6,954 nt of DNA, taken from NCBI GenBank assembly GCA_900545035.1, contig UQXM01000099.1, positions 1 through 6,954 of the forward strand, given 5' to 3'. Source of the DNA: an uncultured Fusobacterium sp. Lineage in GTDB: Bacteria > Fusobacteriota > Fusobacteriia > Fusobacteriales > Fusobacteriaceae. How positions within the stretch are numbered: the stretch's first letter is position 1; every line of letters begins with the position of its first letter. The position numbers and the translations under genes are program-made. The notes beneath the pieces were generated by a model. It was not told the DNA's origin. It worked only from the letters and a program-made list of their open reading frames with translations, and did not search any database. Shown here piece after piece: positions 1-6,030 of the stretch.

Positions 1-20
1 AAATTATCATATAACTTTGT

Positions 21-64
21 TCTGCCAAGAGTTTACACTTTCCCATAACTTTACTCTTGGCAGA
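21..64. repeat. Perfect 12-bp inverted repeat with 20-nt loop
   Basis: The arms at 21-32 and 53-64 are exact reverse complements (TCTGCCAAGAGT / ACTCTTGGCAGA) around a 20-nt spacer. A short direct repeat, CATAACTTT-like, precedes each arm (about 9-18 and 44-52). No T-run follows on either strand, so this is not a typical intrinsic terminator. It could be an operator, an RNA hairpin in the 3' end of an upstream transcript, or part of a mobile or repetitive element. Reading frames on both strands are open across it but too short to call a gene. Confidence 0.6.
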
Positions 65-80
65 CTTCCCTAAAAATTTT

Positions 81-117
81 GAAAGACGGAATGAAATTAA
101 TTTTTCTTCCGTCTTTC
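81..117 (+). terminator. Probable intrinsic terminator of an upstream plus-strand gene
   Basis: The arms 81-91 and 107-117 pair over 11 bp (GAAAGACGGAA / TTCCGTCTTTC). Four more pairs inside (93-96 with 103-106) follow a one-base bulge. The 3' arm is pyrimidine-rich and runs into TTAAT, which is only a modest U tail. It separates whatever lies left of the window from the promoter at 147. On the minus strand the stem is followed by a run ending in five Ts, so it may work both ways. The gene it serves is not visible; one plus-strand frame running in from the left edge ends at 48 and another at 73. Confidence 0.55.
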
Positions 118-146
118 TTAATAAAATATATTTAGCAATTAACAAA

Positions 147-175
147 TTGACTTTTATATATATTTGGGATATAAT
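147..175 (+). promoter_or_regulatory. Strong sigma-70 type promoter for the structured RNA
   Basis: TTGACT (147-152) and TATAAT (170-175) are separated by exactly 17 bases, giving 11 of 12 consensus positions. Transcription should start near 182-183. This is the best promoter match I found in the window. It drives the RNA at about 183-398 and, by readthrough, the nuclease gene at 421. No operator is obvious around it. Confidence 0.85.
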
Positions 176-182
176 TTTAATA

Positions 183-398
183 TATAAAGAATGTATGAAT
201 TTTTTCCAAAAATTCTATATTTAAAAACTCGGTCATTGGAGTATATGGCGAATGACAACTATACAGTTACAGGGGCGGAACCCACGTAGGGGCTTTCACA
301 TACTACGGTTGTGCTGAGGGAAAACAGCTATAAAAGATATCCCGCTGTAAAAAATATTTTAATGAAAAATCCTGTTTATTGAAAAACGGGATTTTTTT
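183..398 (+). ncRNA. Structured leader RNA of unknown family, upstream of the nuclease gene
   Basis: About 215 nt lie between a strong promoter and an intrinsic terminator, with no convincing coding sequence. The stretch 228-318 can fold as a compact three-way junction: P1 228-232/314-318, P2 233-237/251-255, and P3 256-259/308-311 stacked on 285-289/303-307. A GGG/CCC hairpin (272-274/281-283) sits in the bulged strand. P2-loop bases 241-245 (GTATA) are complementary to 260-264 (TATAC), a possible pseudoknot. A second element at 322-348 can pair as ACAGC/GCTGT (324-328/344-348). Base composition rises to visibly GC-richer than its AT-rich flanks, as is common for functional RNA. I compared it by eye with TPP, SAM, purine, FMN, glycine, c-di-GMP, ZTP, fluoride, ykkC and T-box consensus motifs and with 6S, SRP, RNase P and tmRNA, and recognised none. 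It may be a cis-acting attenuator or an RNA antitoxin; the folding was done by hand. Confidence 0.6.
365..398 (+). terminator. Intrinsic terminator between structured RNA and nuclease gene
   Basis: The arms 368-377 and 384-393 form 10 bp (AATCCTGTTT / AAACGGGATT, one G-U) around a 6-nt loop. Three more A-U pairs extend the base outward, and a run of seven Ts occupies 392-398. Its end lies only 22 bases before the ATG at 421, so transcripts of that gene must pass through it. Both arms have competing upstream partners (322-327 with 372-377; 339-344 with 387-392), which suggests regulated rather than constitutive termination. Confidence 0.85.
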
Positions 399-420
399 AT
401 AGAAAGTTGAGAAAATAAAA

Positions 421-1020
421 ATGCCGGAACGCTTTTTAAACAGGACGAAAAAAGTATCAATATCACAAATTGATTTAAAATTATTTTTCAAATTTTATGA
501 AGAATATATATGTTCTTATACATATAACTATATTTTAGAAGATAACACAGAGATTATTGTCAGATTTGAAAAAGATAATTTTCCTCATATTTTAGGTTTA
601 CATAAATTTAGGAGTATAAGAGATTATAAAAGCTCTAAAAAGATATGTGAAGATATATCAAAAGAAAAAATAACTTTTAAAGAGCTTCGTTTAAACGAGG
701 AAAATATTTTTAATAAAAATGAAGAATTGTTGGACAGACTTACTTTTTTTCCTGTTTTGAGAACTTTATTGGATAATACAGAGTGTGCATTAAAGTATAA
801 TTTAAATGCTTCTTTTAATACAAAAATAGATTTTTCTTTTTTGTTAAAATCAGGAAAAATATCAATCATTGTATATTTGGCAATAAAAGAAATCAAGGGA
901 GATAAAAAAATATGTGTTCCCGTTTCTTTATTGGTTGACAGAAAAGACAGATTTTTAAAAATGGGATTGAAAGAATTGAAAATAAAAAATATAACCATAA
1001 CTAAAAAGAAAACGGTGTAA
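421..1020 (+). CDS. PBECR4-family (BECR-fold) putative nuclease
   Basis: A 199-residue soluble protein without signal peptide or membrane segment. I recognise the pattern of the PBECR4 family (phage Barnase-EndoU-ColicinE5/D-RelE-like nuclease 4). The N-terminal 'FFKFYEEYI' helix is followed by strand-rich segments and 'RFEKDNFPHILGLHKF' (48-63, with H56, H61 and K62 as likely functional residues). Further on come 'ITFKEL' (84-89), 'LLDRLTFFPVLRTLLD' (103-118, R106) and a basic C-terminal tail. BECR folds are RNA-cutting domains of toxins and phage proteins, so an RNase or toxin-like role is inferred, not shown. ATG 421 is the first start after an in-frame stop at 400-402; the ribosome site is weak (GAG at 409-411). 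The gene is far more AT-rich than the genes to the right: two 60-base lines sampled at 481 and 841 are 13% and 25% GC. That suggests acquisition by transfer. Its only visible promoter is at 147, beyond the structured RNA and terminator. The stop codon lies inside the downstream terminator. Confidence 0.65.
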   Translation: MPERFLNRTKKVSISQIDLKLFFKFYEEYICSYTYNYILEDNTEIIVRFEKDNFPHILGLHKFRSIRDYKSSKKICEDISKEKITFKELRLNEENIFNKNEELLDRLTFFPVLRTLLDNTECALKYNLNASFNTKIDFSFLLKSGKISIIVYLAIKEIKGDKKICVPVSLLVDRKDRFLKMGLKELKIKNITITKKKTV

Positions 1021-1041
1021 TTAATTTTACCCCGTTTTTTC
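1007..1041. terminator. Bidirectional intrinsic terminator between convergent genes
   Basis: Arms 1009-1020 and 1027-1038 pair (AAAACGG and GTAA blocks around one T/C mismatch at 1016/1031), with a 6-nt loop. The plus strand ends in a run of six Ts (1035-1040). On the minus strand the stem is followed by a CTTTTT tail. It therefore closes both the nuclease gene (plus) and the YtfL/PaeA-like gene (minus). The nuclease stop codon TAA (1018-1020) forms part of the 5' arm, so there is no 3' untranslated spacer. Confidence 0.8.
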
Positions 1042-1082
1042 TCAATAAAATTTTTTATTATTGTGTATAAGCATATTATTTT

Positions 1083-2411
1083 TTATTCATCAGGTTGTAT
1101 TATTTTATTTACTAACAGCTGGTCAACTTTGAAGTTATCTACATCAACCACTTCAAAAGTATACCCCCCGTATTCAACTTTGGCGGCTTTTTTAGGAATG
1201 CTTTTCAGCATATACATCATAAATCCCGCTATTGTTTCGTAGGTATCTTCTTCAGGCAGGCTGTCTATTTCCAACACTTTTTTCACATCATCTATGGGAG
1301 TTATTCCGTCAACAAGCCAAGACCCCTCTCCTCTGGAAATAATCTGCTGTTCATCTTGGTCTTGATACACCACATCTCCCATAAGAGTATTTACCACATC
1401 GTAGAAAGTTACAAGTCCCACAACATTTCCGTACTCATTCATAATAACCGCAAAATCTTCTCTGGCTTCGTTGAATTTATCCAAAGCTTCTGAAATTGTA
1501 AGAGTGTTCGGCAGAATAAGGATATTTGTTTTGGTAATATCTTTTATTCCGTGAAGTCCGTTCATTTCTCCTTTAAGTATTCTCGGCAGAATATTTTTTG
1601 AATCCACATATCCCACAACAGAATCAATGTCGTTTTGGCACACCAAAAATTTTGAATGAGGATAGTTGCTGATTTTTTCTTTTATGCTGTCTTCATCCTC
1701 TTCCAGAGTGATATACACAATATCATTTCTGTTTGTCATAATTGAAGATACCCATCTTGTATCAAGTTCAAAAACATTTTCTATAAGGGACTGCTCTTTT
1801 TTCTGAACAACTCCCGCTTCTGCACCTGCGTCCATTATTGCAAAAATATCGTCATATGTGATTGAATCATTCCTTGTCTGTTTTATTTTAAATATTTTGA
1901 ATACAAGAGAAGACATACTTTCAAAAACCAAAATAAAAGGTTTAAGCACAATTATCAGAAAACTCATAAGGTTTATAACCGAAACGGCTGTATTTTCAGG
2001 GGAAGCCATTGCAAGTTTTTTTGGTATAAGGTCGGCAAACTCTATAAACAGTCCTGTTACAAAAATAAATGAGATTATGCTTCCAATCATATCAGCATGA
2101 AAAGCTGAATTTGGAAAACGGCTGATTATAAAGTTTTTTATCACAGGATTTAAAATATTATCCCCTACAATACCTCCAAGTATTGCCACTGCATTGACGC
2201 CAATCTGCACCACTGCAAAAAAGTTTCCTGAAGTTTCCTGTATTTCCAAAACTTTTCCCGCTCTTTCATCTCCCTTTTCTTTCATTACCTGAAGTTTCAT
2301 TTTTCTTGCTGAAGCCAGGGAGATTTCACTCATAGATAAAAACATACTTATTCCGATAAGCACTGCCAAAAGAAACAATCTGAAAAATATATCCGAAGCT
2401 GTATTTGTCAT
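1083..2411 (-). CDS. paeA: CNNM/CBS/CorC-domain membrane exporter, YtfL/PaeA-like
   Basis: A 442-residue inner-membrane protein with three domains. The N-terminal DUF21/CNNM transmembrane domain (about 1-180, four hydrophobic segments) carries the conserved 'VVQIGVNAVAILGGIVGD' (67-84) and 'FADLIPKK' (125-132). A CBS pair follows (about 222-345, including 'SIMTNRNDIVYI' and 'EDFAVIMNEYGNVVGLVTFYDV'). A CorC_HlyC C-terminal domain lies at about 358-438 ('SWLVDGITPIDDV', 'YETIAGFMMYML', 'FEVVDVDNFKVDQLLV'). From memory it aligns nearly end to end with E. coli YtfL/PaeA, which is known to protect against putrescine and cadaverine, apparently by exporting them. Family members elsewhere are called hemolysin C or magnesium/cobalt efflux proteins, so the substrate is inferred. 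ATG 2411 is preceded by AGGAGG (2419-2424) at a 7-nt distance. It is monocistronic, with its own promoter and the shared terminator at 1007-1041. The length is normal and the gene intact. Confidence 0.85.
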   Translation of the reverse strand: MTNTASDIFFRLFLLAVLIGISMFLSMSEISLASARKMKLQVMKEKGDERAGKVLEIQETSGNFFAVVQIGVNAVAILGGIVGDNILNPVIKNFIISRFPNSAFHADMIGSIISFIFVTGLFIEFADLIPKKLAMASPENTAVSVINLMSFLIIVLKPFILVFESMSSLVFKIFKIKQTRNDSITYDDIFAIMDAGAEAGVVQKKEQSLIENVFELDTRWVSSIMTNRNDIVYITLEEDEDSIKEKISNYPHSKFLVCQNDIDSVVGYVDSKNILPRILKGEMNGLHGIKDITKTNILILPNTLTISEALDKFNEAREDFAVIMNEYGNVVGLVTFYDVVNTLMGDVVYQDQDEQQIISRGEGSWLVDGITPIDDVKKVLEIDSLPEEDTYETIAGFMMYMLKSIPKKAAKVEYGGYTFEVVDVDNFKVDQLLVNKIIQPDE

Positions 2412-2444
2412 AGTTAATCCTCCTGTTTTATTACTGCTGTAAAT

Positions 2445-2473
2445 ATTATATACTTTTTAGGCAGGAAAGACAA
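2445..2473 (-). promoter_or_regulatory. Promoter of the YtfL/PaeA-like gene
   Basis: Read on the minus strand, TTGTCT (2473-2468) and TATAAT (2450-2445) are 17 bases apart. The -10 is perfect and the -35 matches 4 of 6 positions. The predicted start near 2438 gives a leader of about 27 nt containing the AGGAGG site. The promoter begins just after the terminator of the xanthine-dehydrogenase-like operon, so the two units are transcriptionally separate. Confidence 0.7.
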
Positions 2474-2480
2474 ATATTTC

Positions 2481-2518
2481 AAAAGAAAACAGGCTTTCTG
2501 AATGTGAAAGCCTGTTTT
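2481..2518 (-). terminator. Terminator of the molybdenum hydroxylase operon
   Basis: A perfect 13-bp stem (2506-2518 with 2486-2498; AAAACAGGCTTTC on the plus strand) has a 7-nt loop. On the minus strand it ends in TTTT, followed by CTTTT. It starts about 10 bases beyond the TAG stop of the molybdopterin subunit gene (2528-2530) and marks the end of the operon. Confidence 0.88.
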
Positions 2519-2527
2519 TAACAGTTT

Positions 2528-4786
2528 CTATTTTTTTAGCATACCCATTAATATATCTTCCGAAGTTATTGGAAGAGTTCTGAAATTTATGCCTGTTGCA
2601 TTTTTAACTGCAGCGGCTATCGCAGGAGAAGGAGTGTTTATAACCACTTCACCTATTGATTTTGCTCCGAAAGGTCCTGTCTCTTCCCAGCTTTTGCTGA
2701 ACTCAACATCCATTCTTCCGATATCTTTTCTGCAAGGAATTTTGTACTGCATAAAGCTGTCAGTGATTACTCTTCCTTTTTCATCAAAGATAATATCTTC
2801 GTAAAGGGCAAGTCCTATTCCCTGTGCCATTCCTCCCTCAACCTGTACTCTGGCAGCACTTGGGTTTACAGGTGTTCCGCAGTCAACAACAGAAAGAATA
2901 TCCGTAACACTGCATTCTCCTGTTGAAGGGTCGATTTCCACTTCTGCAAATCCTGCTATAAACGGAGGAGGAGAAGTTTCGCTTCCGAATGTTGCTGATG
3001 TTGTAAGCTGATTTCTCAAATCGAAAGAAACAGATTTCATTGCTAAATCTTTTATTGTTACTGATTTTTCTCCGTCGGCACTTTCCACATGATCACCGCA
3101 ATAAACAAGATTTTCTTTCGGCATTTCAAGAATAACTCCTGCTGTTTCAAGAATTGCTTCTTTCATTTTTTCACAGGCAAGAACTACAGCTTTTCCTGTA
3201 ACATATGTTCCGCTGGAAGCGTATGCTCCCGGGTCGTAAGGGGATACATCTGTATCACTTGCATTTATTATTATTTCACTCATAGGGACTTCAAGAACTT
3301 CTGCCGCCATCATTGACATAACAGTGTCGCTTCCTTGTCCCATGTCAGTTACTCCTACCATAACAGAGAAGTTTCCTGCATCGTTAAGTCTTACAGTGGC
3401 AGACCCTGTATCCACTCCTGCTATACCTGAACCCTGCATTGTAACAGCCATTCCTGCCGCTCTTATTTTTCCGTCAGGCATAACTCTTCTCACAGCTCTT
3501 TTCTCAAAATCAAATTTTTCTTTTCCTATCTCAATACATTTTTTTATATCTCCGCTGGCAATATAACTGTCTTTTCCCGGCTCAACAAGATTTTTCATTC
3601 TTATATCCACAGGAGAGATTTTTAAAATATCTGCCAGTTCGTTTACAGCCGATTCAACGGCAAATGTTCCCTGTGTAGCTCCGTATCCTCTGAAAGCAGC
3701 TCCCACCATTGTATTTGTGTATACAACATCCGCTTCCATTCTCATAGGAACTTTTTCGTATAATGGGAATGTTTTGAATGATACAAGTCCTGTAACAGTA
3801 GGTGCGTGTTCTCCGTAAGCTCCTGTATTGGAAATTACTTTAATATCAATTCCTTTGATATTTCCCTCTCTGTCAGATCCGATTTTTACATTTATAGTCA
3901 TGGCGTGTCTTGTGTTTCCGCACACCTGTGTTTCTTTTCTTGTAAATATTATTTTTGAAGGTTTCTTTGTCATCATAGTAACAAAAGCTGAATATATTTC
4001 ACAAACCATTGTCTGCTTTGCTCCGAAACCTCCTCCTATTCTCGGCTTGATTACTCTCACTTGGCTTGGAGCAAGTCCCAGTATTCTTGCAAGGTGTCTT
4101 CTTACATGGAAAGGTATCTGAGTTGAAGCAATGGTTGTAAGTCTTCCGTTTACATCGTAATAGCTGTATGAACGGTATGTTTCCATCATAGACTGAATCT
4201 GCGGCTGAGTACGGTAAGTTCTTTCGATTACCACATCACTGTCTTTCAGTCCCTCTTCCACATCTCCTTTTGTGTATAAAAGGTGTGAAGCAAGGTTTCT
4301 GCTTCTGTCATATCCGATATCAAAATTTGTGTGTGCATCTTCCAAATGAACTTTTATTGGAGAAGAAGTTGCCTTTTCATAATCAAGAAGAGGCTCAAGA
4401 ACTTCGTATTCCACTTTGATAAGTTTCATAGCTTTAAGAGCTGTTTTTTCATCTTCTGCCGCAATAATTGCCACAGGGTCGCCAACATATCTCACATATT
4501 CGTCAAGAAGTCTTCTGTCATACGGAGAAGGTTCGGGATAGCTCTGTCCTGCTGAAGTAAATCTTGTTTCAGGGACATCTTTGTATGTATAAATTGCTTC
4601 CACTCCCGGTACAAGAAGAGCTGTTTTTGTATCAACAGATTTTATTCTTGCATAAGCGTGTGGAGAACGAAGAAGTTTTATTATAAGAGTGTTGCTGTTA
4701 AGCACCAAATCATCTGTGTAAACAGGTTTTCCTGTAATAAGATTTACTGCGTCTATTTTAGGTGTTGCCTTATTTATTATTTTCAT
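2528..4786 (-). CDS. xdhA: Xanthine dehydrogenase-like molybdopterin-binding subunit
   Basis: The 752-residue catalytic subunit of an XDH-family molybdenum hydroxylase, the same length as E. coli XdhA and similar to it throughout. It opens with the a/b hammerhead domain (about 10-135, 'TGKPVYTDDL'), followed by the Mo-pterin domains. Cofactor and active-site motifs visible are 'STQIP' (221-225), 'GGGFGAKQ' (251-258), 'AFRGYG' (364-369), 'GQGSDT' (483-488), 'EGGMAQGIG' (650-658) and the catalytic Glu in 'GAKSIGE' (E713). The position of bovine XDH Glu802 is Gln258 here, as I recall it also is in E. coli XdhA. By ungapped counting, bovine Arg880 aligns with a Leu. A purine substrate is therefore likely from context but not proven. 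ATG 4786 lies within the end of the 2Fe-2S subunit gene (17-nt overlap), with an AGAGGTG site about 7 nt upstream, which implies translational coupling. It needs molybdopterin-cytosine dinucleotide or a related cofactor; no maturation gene is in view. Confidence 0.88.
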   Translation of the reverse strand: MKIINKATPKIDAVNLITGKPVYTDDLVLNSNTLIIKLLRSPHAYARIKSVDTKTALLVPGVEAIYTYKDVPETRFTSAGQSYPEPSPYDRRLLDEYVRYVGDPVAIIAAEDEKTALKAMKLIKVEYEVLEPLLDYEKATSSPIKVHLEDAHTNFDIGYDRSRNLASHLLYTKGDVEEGLKDSDVVIERTYRTQPQIQSMMETYRSYSYYDVNGRLTTIASTQIPFHVRRHLARILGLAPSQVRVIKPRIGGGFGAKQTMVCEIYSAFVTMMTKKPSKIIFTRKETQVCGNTRHAMTINVKIGSDREGNIKGIDIKVISNTGAYGEHAPTVTGLVSFKTFPLYEKVPMRMEADVVYTNTMVGAAFRGYGATQGTFAVESAVNELADILKISPVDIRMKNLVEPGKDSYIASGDIKKCIEIGKEKFDFEKRAVRRVMPDGKIRAAGMAVTMQGSGIAGVDTGSATVRLNDAGNFSVMVGVTDMGQGSDTVMSMMAAEVLEVPMSEIIINASDTDVSPYDPGAYASSGTYVTGKAVVLACEKMKEAILETAGVILEMPKENLVYCGDHVESADGEKSVTIKDLAMKSVSFDLRNQLTTSATFGSETSPPPFIAGFAEVEIDPSTGECSVTDILSVVDCGTPVNPSAARVQVEGGMAQGIGLALYEDIIFDEKGRVITDSFMQYKIPCRKDIGRMDVEFSKSWEETGPFGAKSIGEVVINTPSPAIAAAVKNATGINFRTLPITSEDILMGMLKK

Positions 4787-5240
4787 CAGCTTTCACCTCT
4801 CTCATATAGGCTTTTATCCCTCTAAGCTGTGAAGCATACCCGCTGCATCTGCAAAGATTTCCGTTCAGGTAGTGAAGAATTTCTTCATCTGTGGGGTTGT
4901 CAAGCTCTTTCATCATTGCGATAACTGTAAGAGCAAATCCCGGAGCACAAAATCCGCATTGTTCCGCTCCCTCTGCTGCCAGATGTTTTGCAAGAAGTTC
5001 AGCTTCCACTGGGTAATTTTCTATTGTTTCAATTTTTTTGTTCATAACTCTTGCTGAAAGTGTAGAACAAGAAAGAACAGGTTTTCCTTCGACAAGAACT
5101 GTACAAAGTCCGCATGCTCCTGTGTCGCACCCTCTTTTTACACTAAGATATCCTGCTTTTCTGAGAGTGTCCACAAGATATTCGTCGGCAGAAATAAGAA
5201 GTTCTTTTTTTCTGTTATTGATTGTTGCAGTTAATATCAT
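4770..5240 (-). CDS. xdhC: Molybdenum hydroxylase 2Fe-2S subunit
   Basis: A 156-residue iron-sulfur subunit that relays electrons from the Mo site to FAD. The N-terminal plant-ferredoxin-type domain binds one 2Fe-2S cluster through C38, C43, C46 and C58 ('GCDTGACGLC'). The helical C-terminal domain binds the second through C95, C98, C130 and C132 ('QCGFCAPG' and 'NGNLCRCSGY'). All eight ligands are present and the length is normal (E. coli XdhC is about 159). ATG 5240 is one base after the stop of the FAD subunit gene, and its AAGGAGG site lies in the last codons of that gene. The 3' end overlaps the Mo subunit gene by 17 nt. The symbol follows the E. coli xdhABC scheme, where C is the FeS subunit; in other bacteria xdhC names a Mo-insertion chaperone, which this is not. 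Confidence 0.93.
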   Translation of the reverse strand: MILTATINNRKKELLISADEYLVDTLRKAGYLSVKRGCDTGACGLCTVLVEGKPVLSCSTLSARVMNKKIETIENYPVEAELLAKHLAAEGAEQCGFCAPGFALTVIAMMKELDNPTDEEILHYLNGNLCRCSGYASQLRGIKAYMREVKADENNK

Positions 5241-5241
5241 A

Positions 5242-6024
5242 TTATCTTACCTCCTTCAAAGCTTTGGCAAGAAGTGCGGCACCCAATAACTCTCTGTACT
5301 CTTTTGTCCCTCTCATGTTGCTTCCGAAAACTATCTCTTTCTGCAAAATCTCTCCTGCCTGTTTTTCATCAAAATTATCTTTTAAAAATTCCATAGTTTT
5401 GTGAGCAAGAACGGCTCTGCTCGGTCTTGACCCCACAGCCACTCTCATATTTCCTGCTTCATCTCTCGAAACAGCCATATTAAGAACAGAGTAGTCTGCT
5501 TTGCTCTTTCTCACACATTGGAAAGATGTTTTTAATTTTTCTTTTTTTATTATAACTTTTACAAGAATATCTCTTCTTGTTTCCTTTTCTTTAAGGAAAT
5601 CCTCAAGTTTTAATTCTCCGCCTTTGTGAAGCACAACATATGTGTCAAGAGAAAGAAGAGCAGTGATAAGGTCAGAGAAACCATGTTTTGTAAAAACAGT
5701 TGCCCCTATTCTTACATTGTTTCTCAACTGCACTCCCACAATATCCGAAACAGCTGTTGAAATCACAGGAAACCATTGGTAAAGATTTTTATCTGTTTCA
5801 AGCTGTCTGAACGAAACCATTGCTCCTATTTCAAAGCTGTCCTCTTTTTCTGTAATTTTATCTATGTCCGTTACATTTGAAATATCCACTGCTGTATTGT
5901 AATTTGTGTTTCCCATTCTAAGATAGGAAGTTCCTCCCAGCAGAACATTTTTTCTGTTTTTCATAAGTTCTGCATATGCTTCTTCGATTGTCGAAGCAGG
6001 AAAAAAATTTGCAAAAGTAAACAA
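5242..6024 (-). CDS. xdhB: Molybdenum hydroxylase FAD-binding subunit
   Basis: A 260-residue FAD subunit that passes electrons to the final acceptor. Domain order is the FAD-binding molybdopterin dehydrogenase domain (about 1-165) and then the CO-dehydrogenase flavoprotein C-terminal domain (about 168-258). The first FAD loop is 'LLGGTSYL' (28-35). The second, usually 'RNxATxGGNxxxxSPxxD', is 'RNNVRIGATVFTKHGFSD' (101-118), without the usual Gly pair and Ser-Pro. It is shorter than E. coli XdhB (292) and close in size to E. coli YgfM (259), so it may belong to the YgfM-like branch. There is no insertion for an extra 4Fe-4S cluster. The start is TTG at 6024, chosen because AAAGGAGGG lies 6 nt upstream and the next in-frame ATG (residue 21) would remove part of the FAD domain. 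It follows the permease gene by 19 nt and precedes the 2Fe-2S gene by 1 nt. Confidence 0.87.
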   Translation of the reverse strand: MFTFANFFPASTIEEAYAELMKNRKNVLLGGTSYLRMGNTNYNTAVDISNVTDIDKITEKEDSFEIGAMVSFRQLETDKNLYQWFPVISTAVSDIVGVQLRNNVRIGATVFTKHGFSDLITALLSLDTYVVLHKGGELKLEDFLKEKETRRDILVKVIIKKEKLKTSFQCVRKSKADYSVLNMAVSRDEAGNMRVAVGSRPSRAVLAHKTMEFLKDNFDEKQAGEILQKEIVFGSNMRGTKEYRELLGAALLAKALKEVR

Positions 6025-6030
6025 TTATAT

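Noticed and set aside
1..46. Minus-strand frame open to the left edge (MGKCKLLAEQ...)
   Set aside because: Only about 15 codons are visible, there is no good ribosome site, and it crosses the inverted repeat. There is too little sequence to support a gene.
1..73. Plus-strand C-terminal tails of an upstream gene (frames ending at 48 or 73)
   Set aside because: Two frames are equally open and neither gives a recognisable C-terminus; the hairpin at 81 is the only hint of an upstream gene.
191..289. Small plus-strand ORF inside the structured RNA (32 codons; an internal ATG at 245 after GGAG reads MANDNYTVTGAEPT)
   Set aside because: ATG 191 would lie about 9 nt from the transcript start with no ribosome site, and GGAG is only 3 nt from ATG 245. 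The frame runs through predicted stems. A resemblance to a tmRNA tag was considered, but the tag end (ALAA) and the tmRNA ends are absent.
228..348. Known riboswitch or housekeeping RNA (TPP, SAM, FMN, purine, ZTP, T-box, 6S, SRP, tmRNA)
   Set aside because: None of the conserved sequence blocks of these families is present; the P1 pairing alone is not enough to assign one.
183..365. Tandem pseudoknot repeats of a classical ToxI-type antitoxin
   Set aside because: I see no direct repeat of 30-45 nt in the RNA, so a classical type III antitoxin is not supported, although the gene order is similar.
303..491. 62-codon minus-strand ORF
   Set aside because: It is antisense to the RNA, terminator and start of the nuclease gene, has no ribosome site and no recognisable product.
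624..998. 124-codon ORF antisense to the nuclease gene
   Set aside because: It is a shadow frame in AT-rich coding sequence, rich in Phe, Lys and Ser, without a ribosome site or family match.
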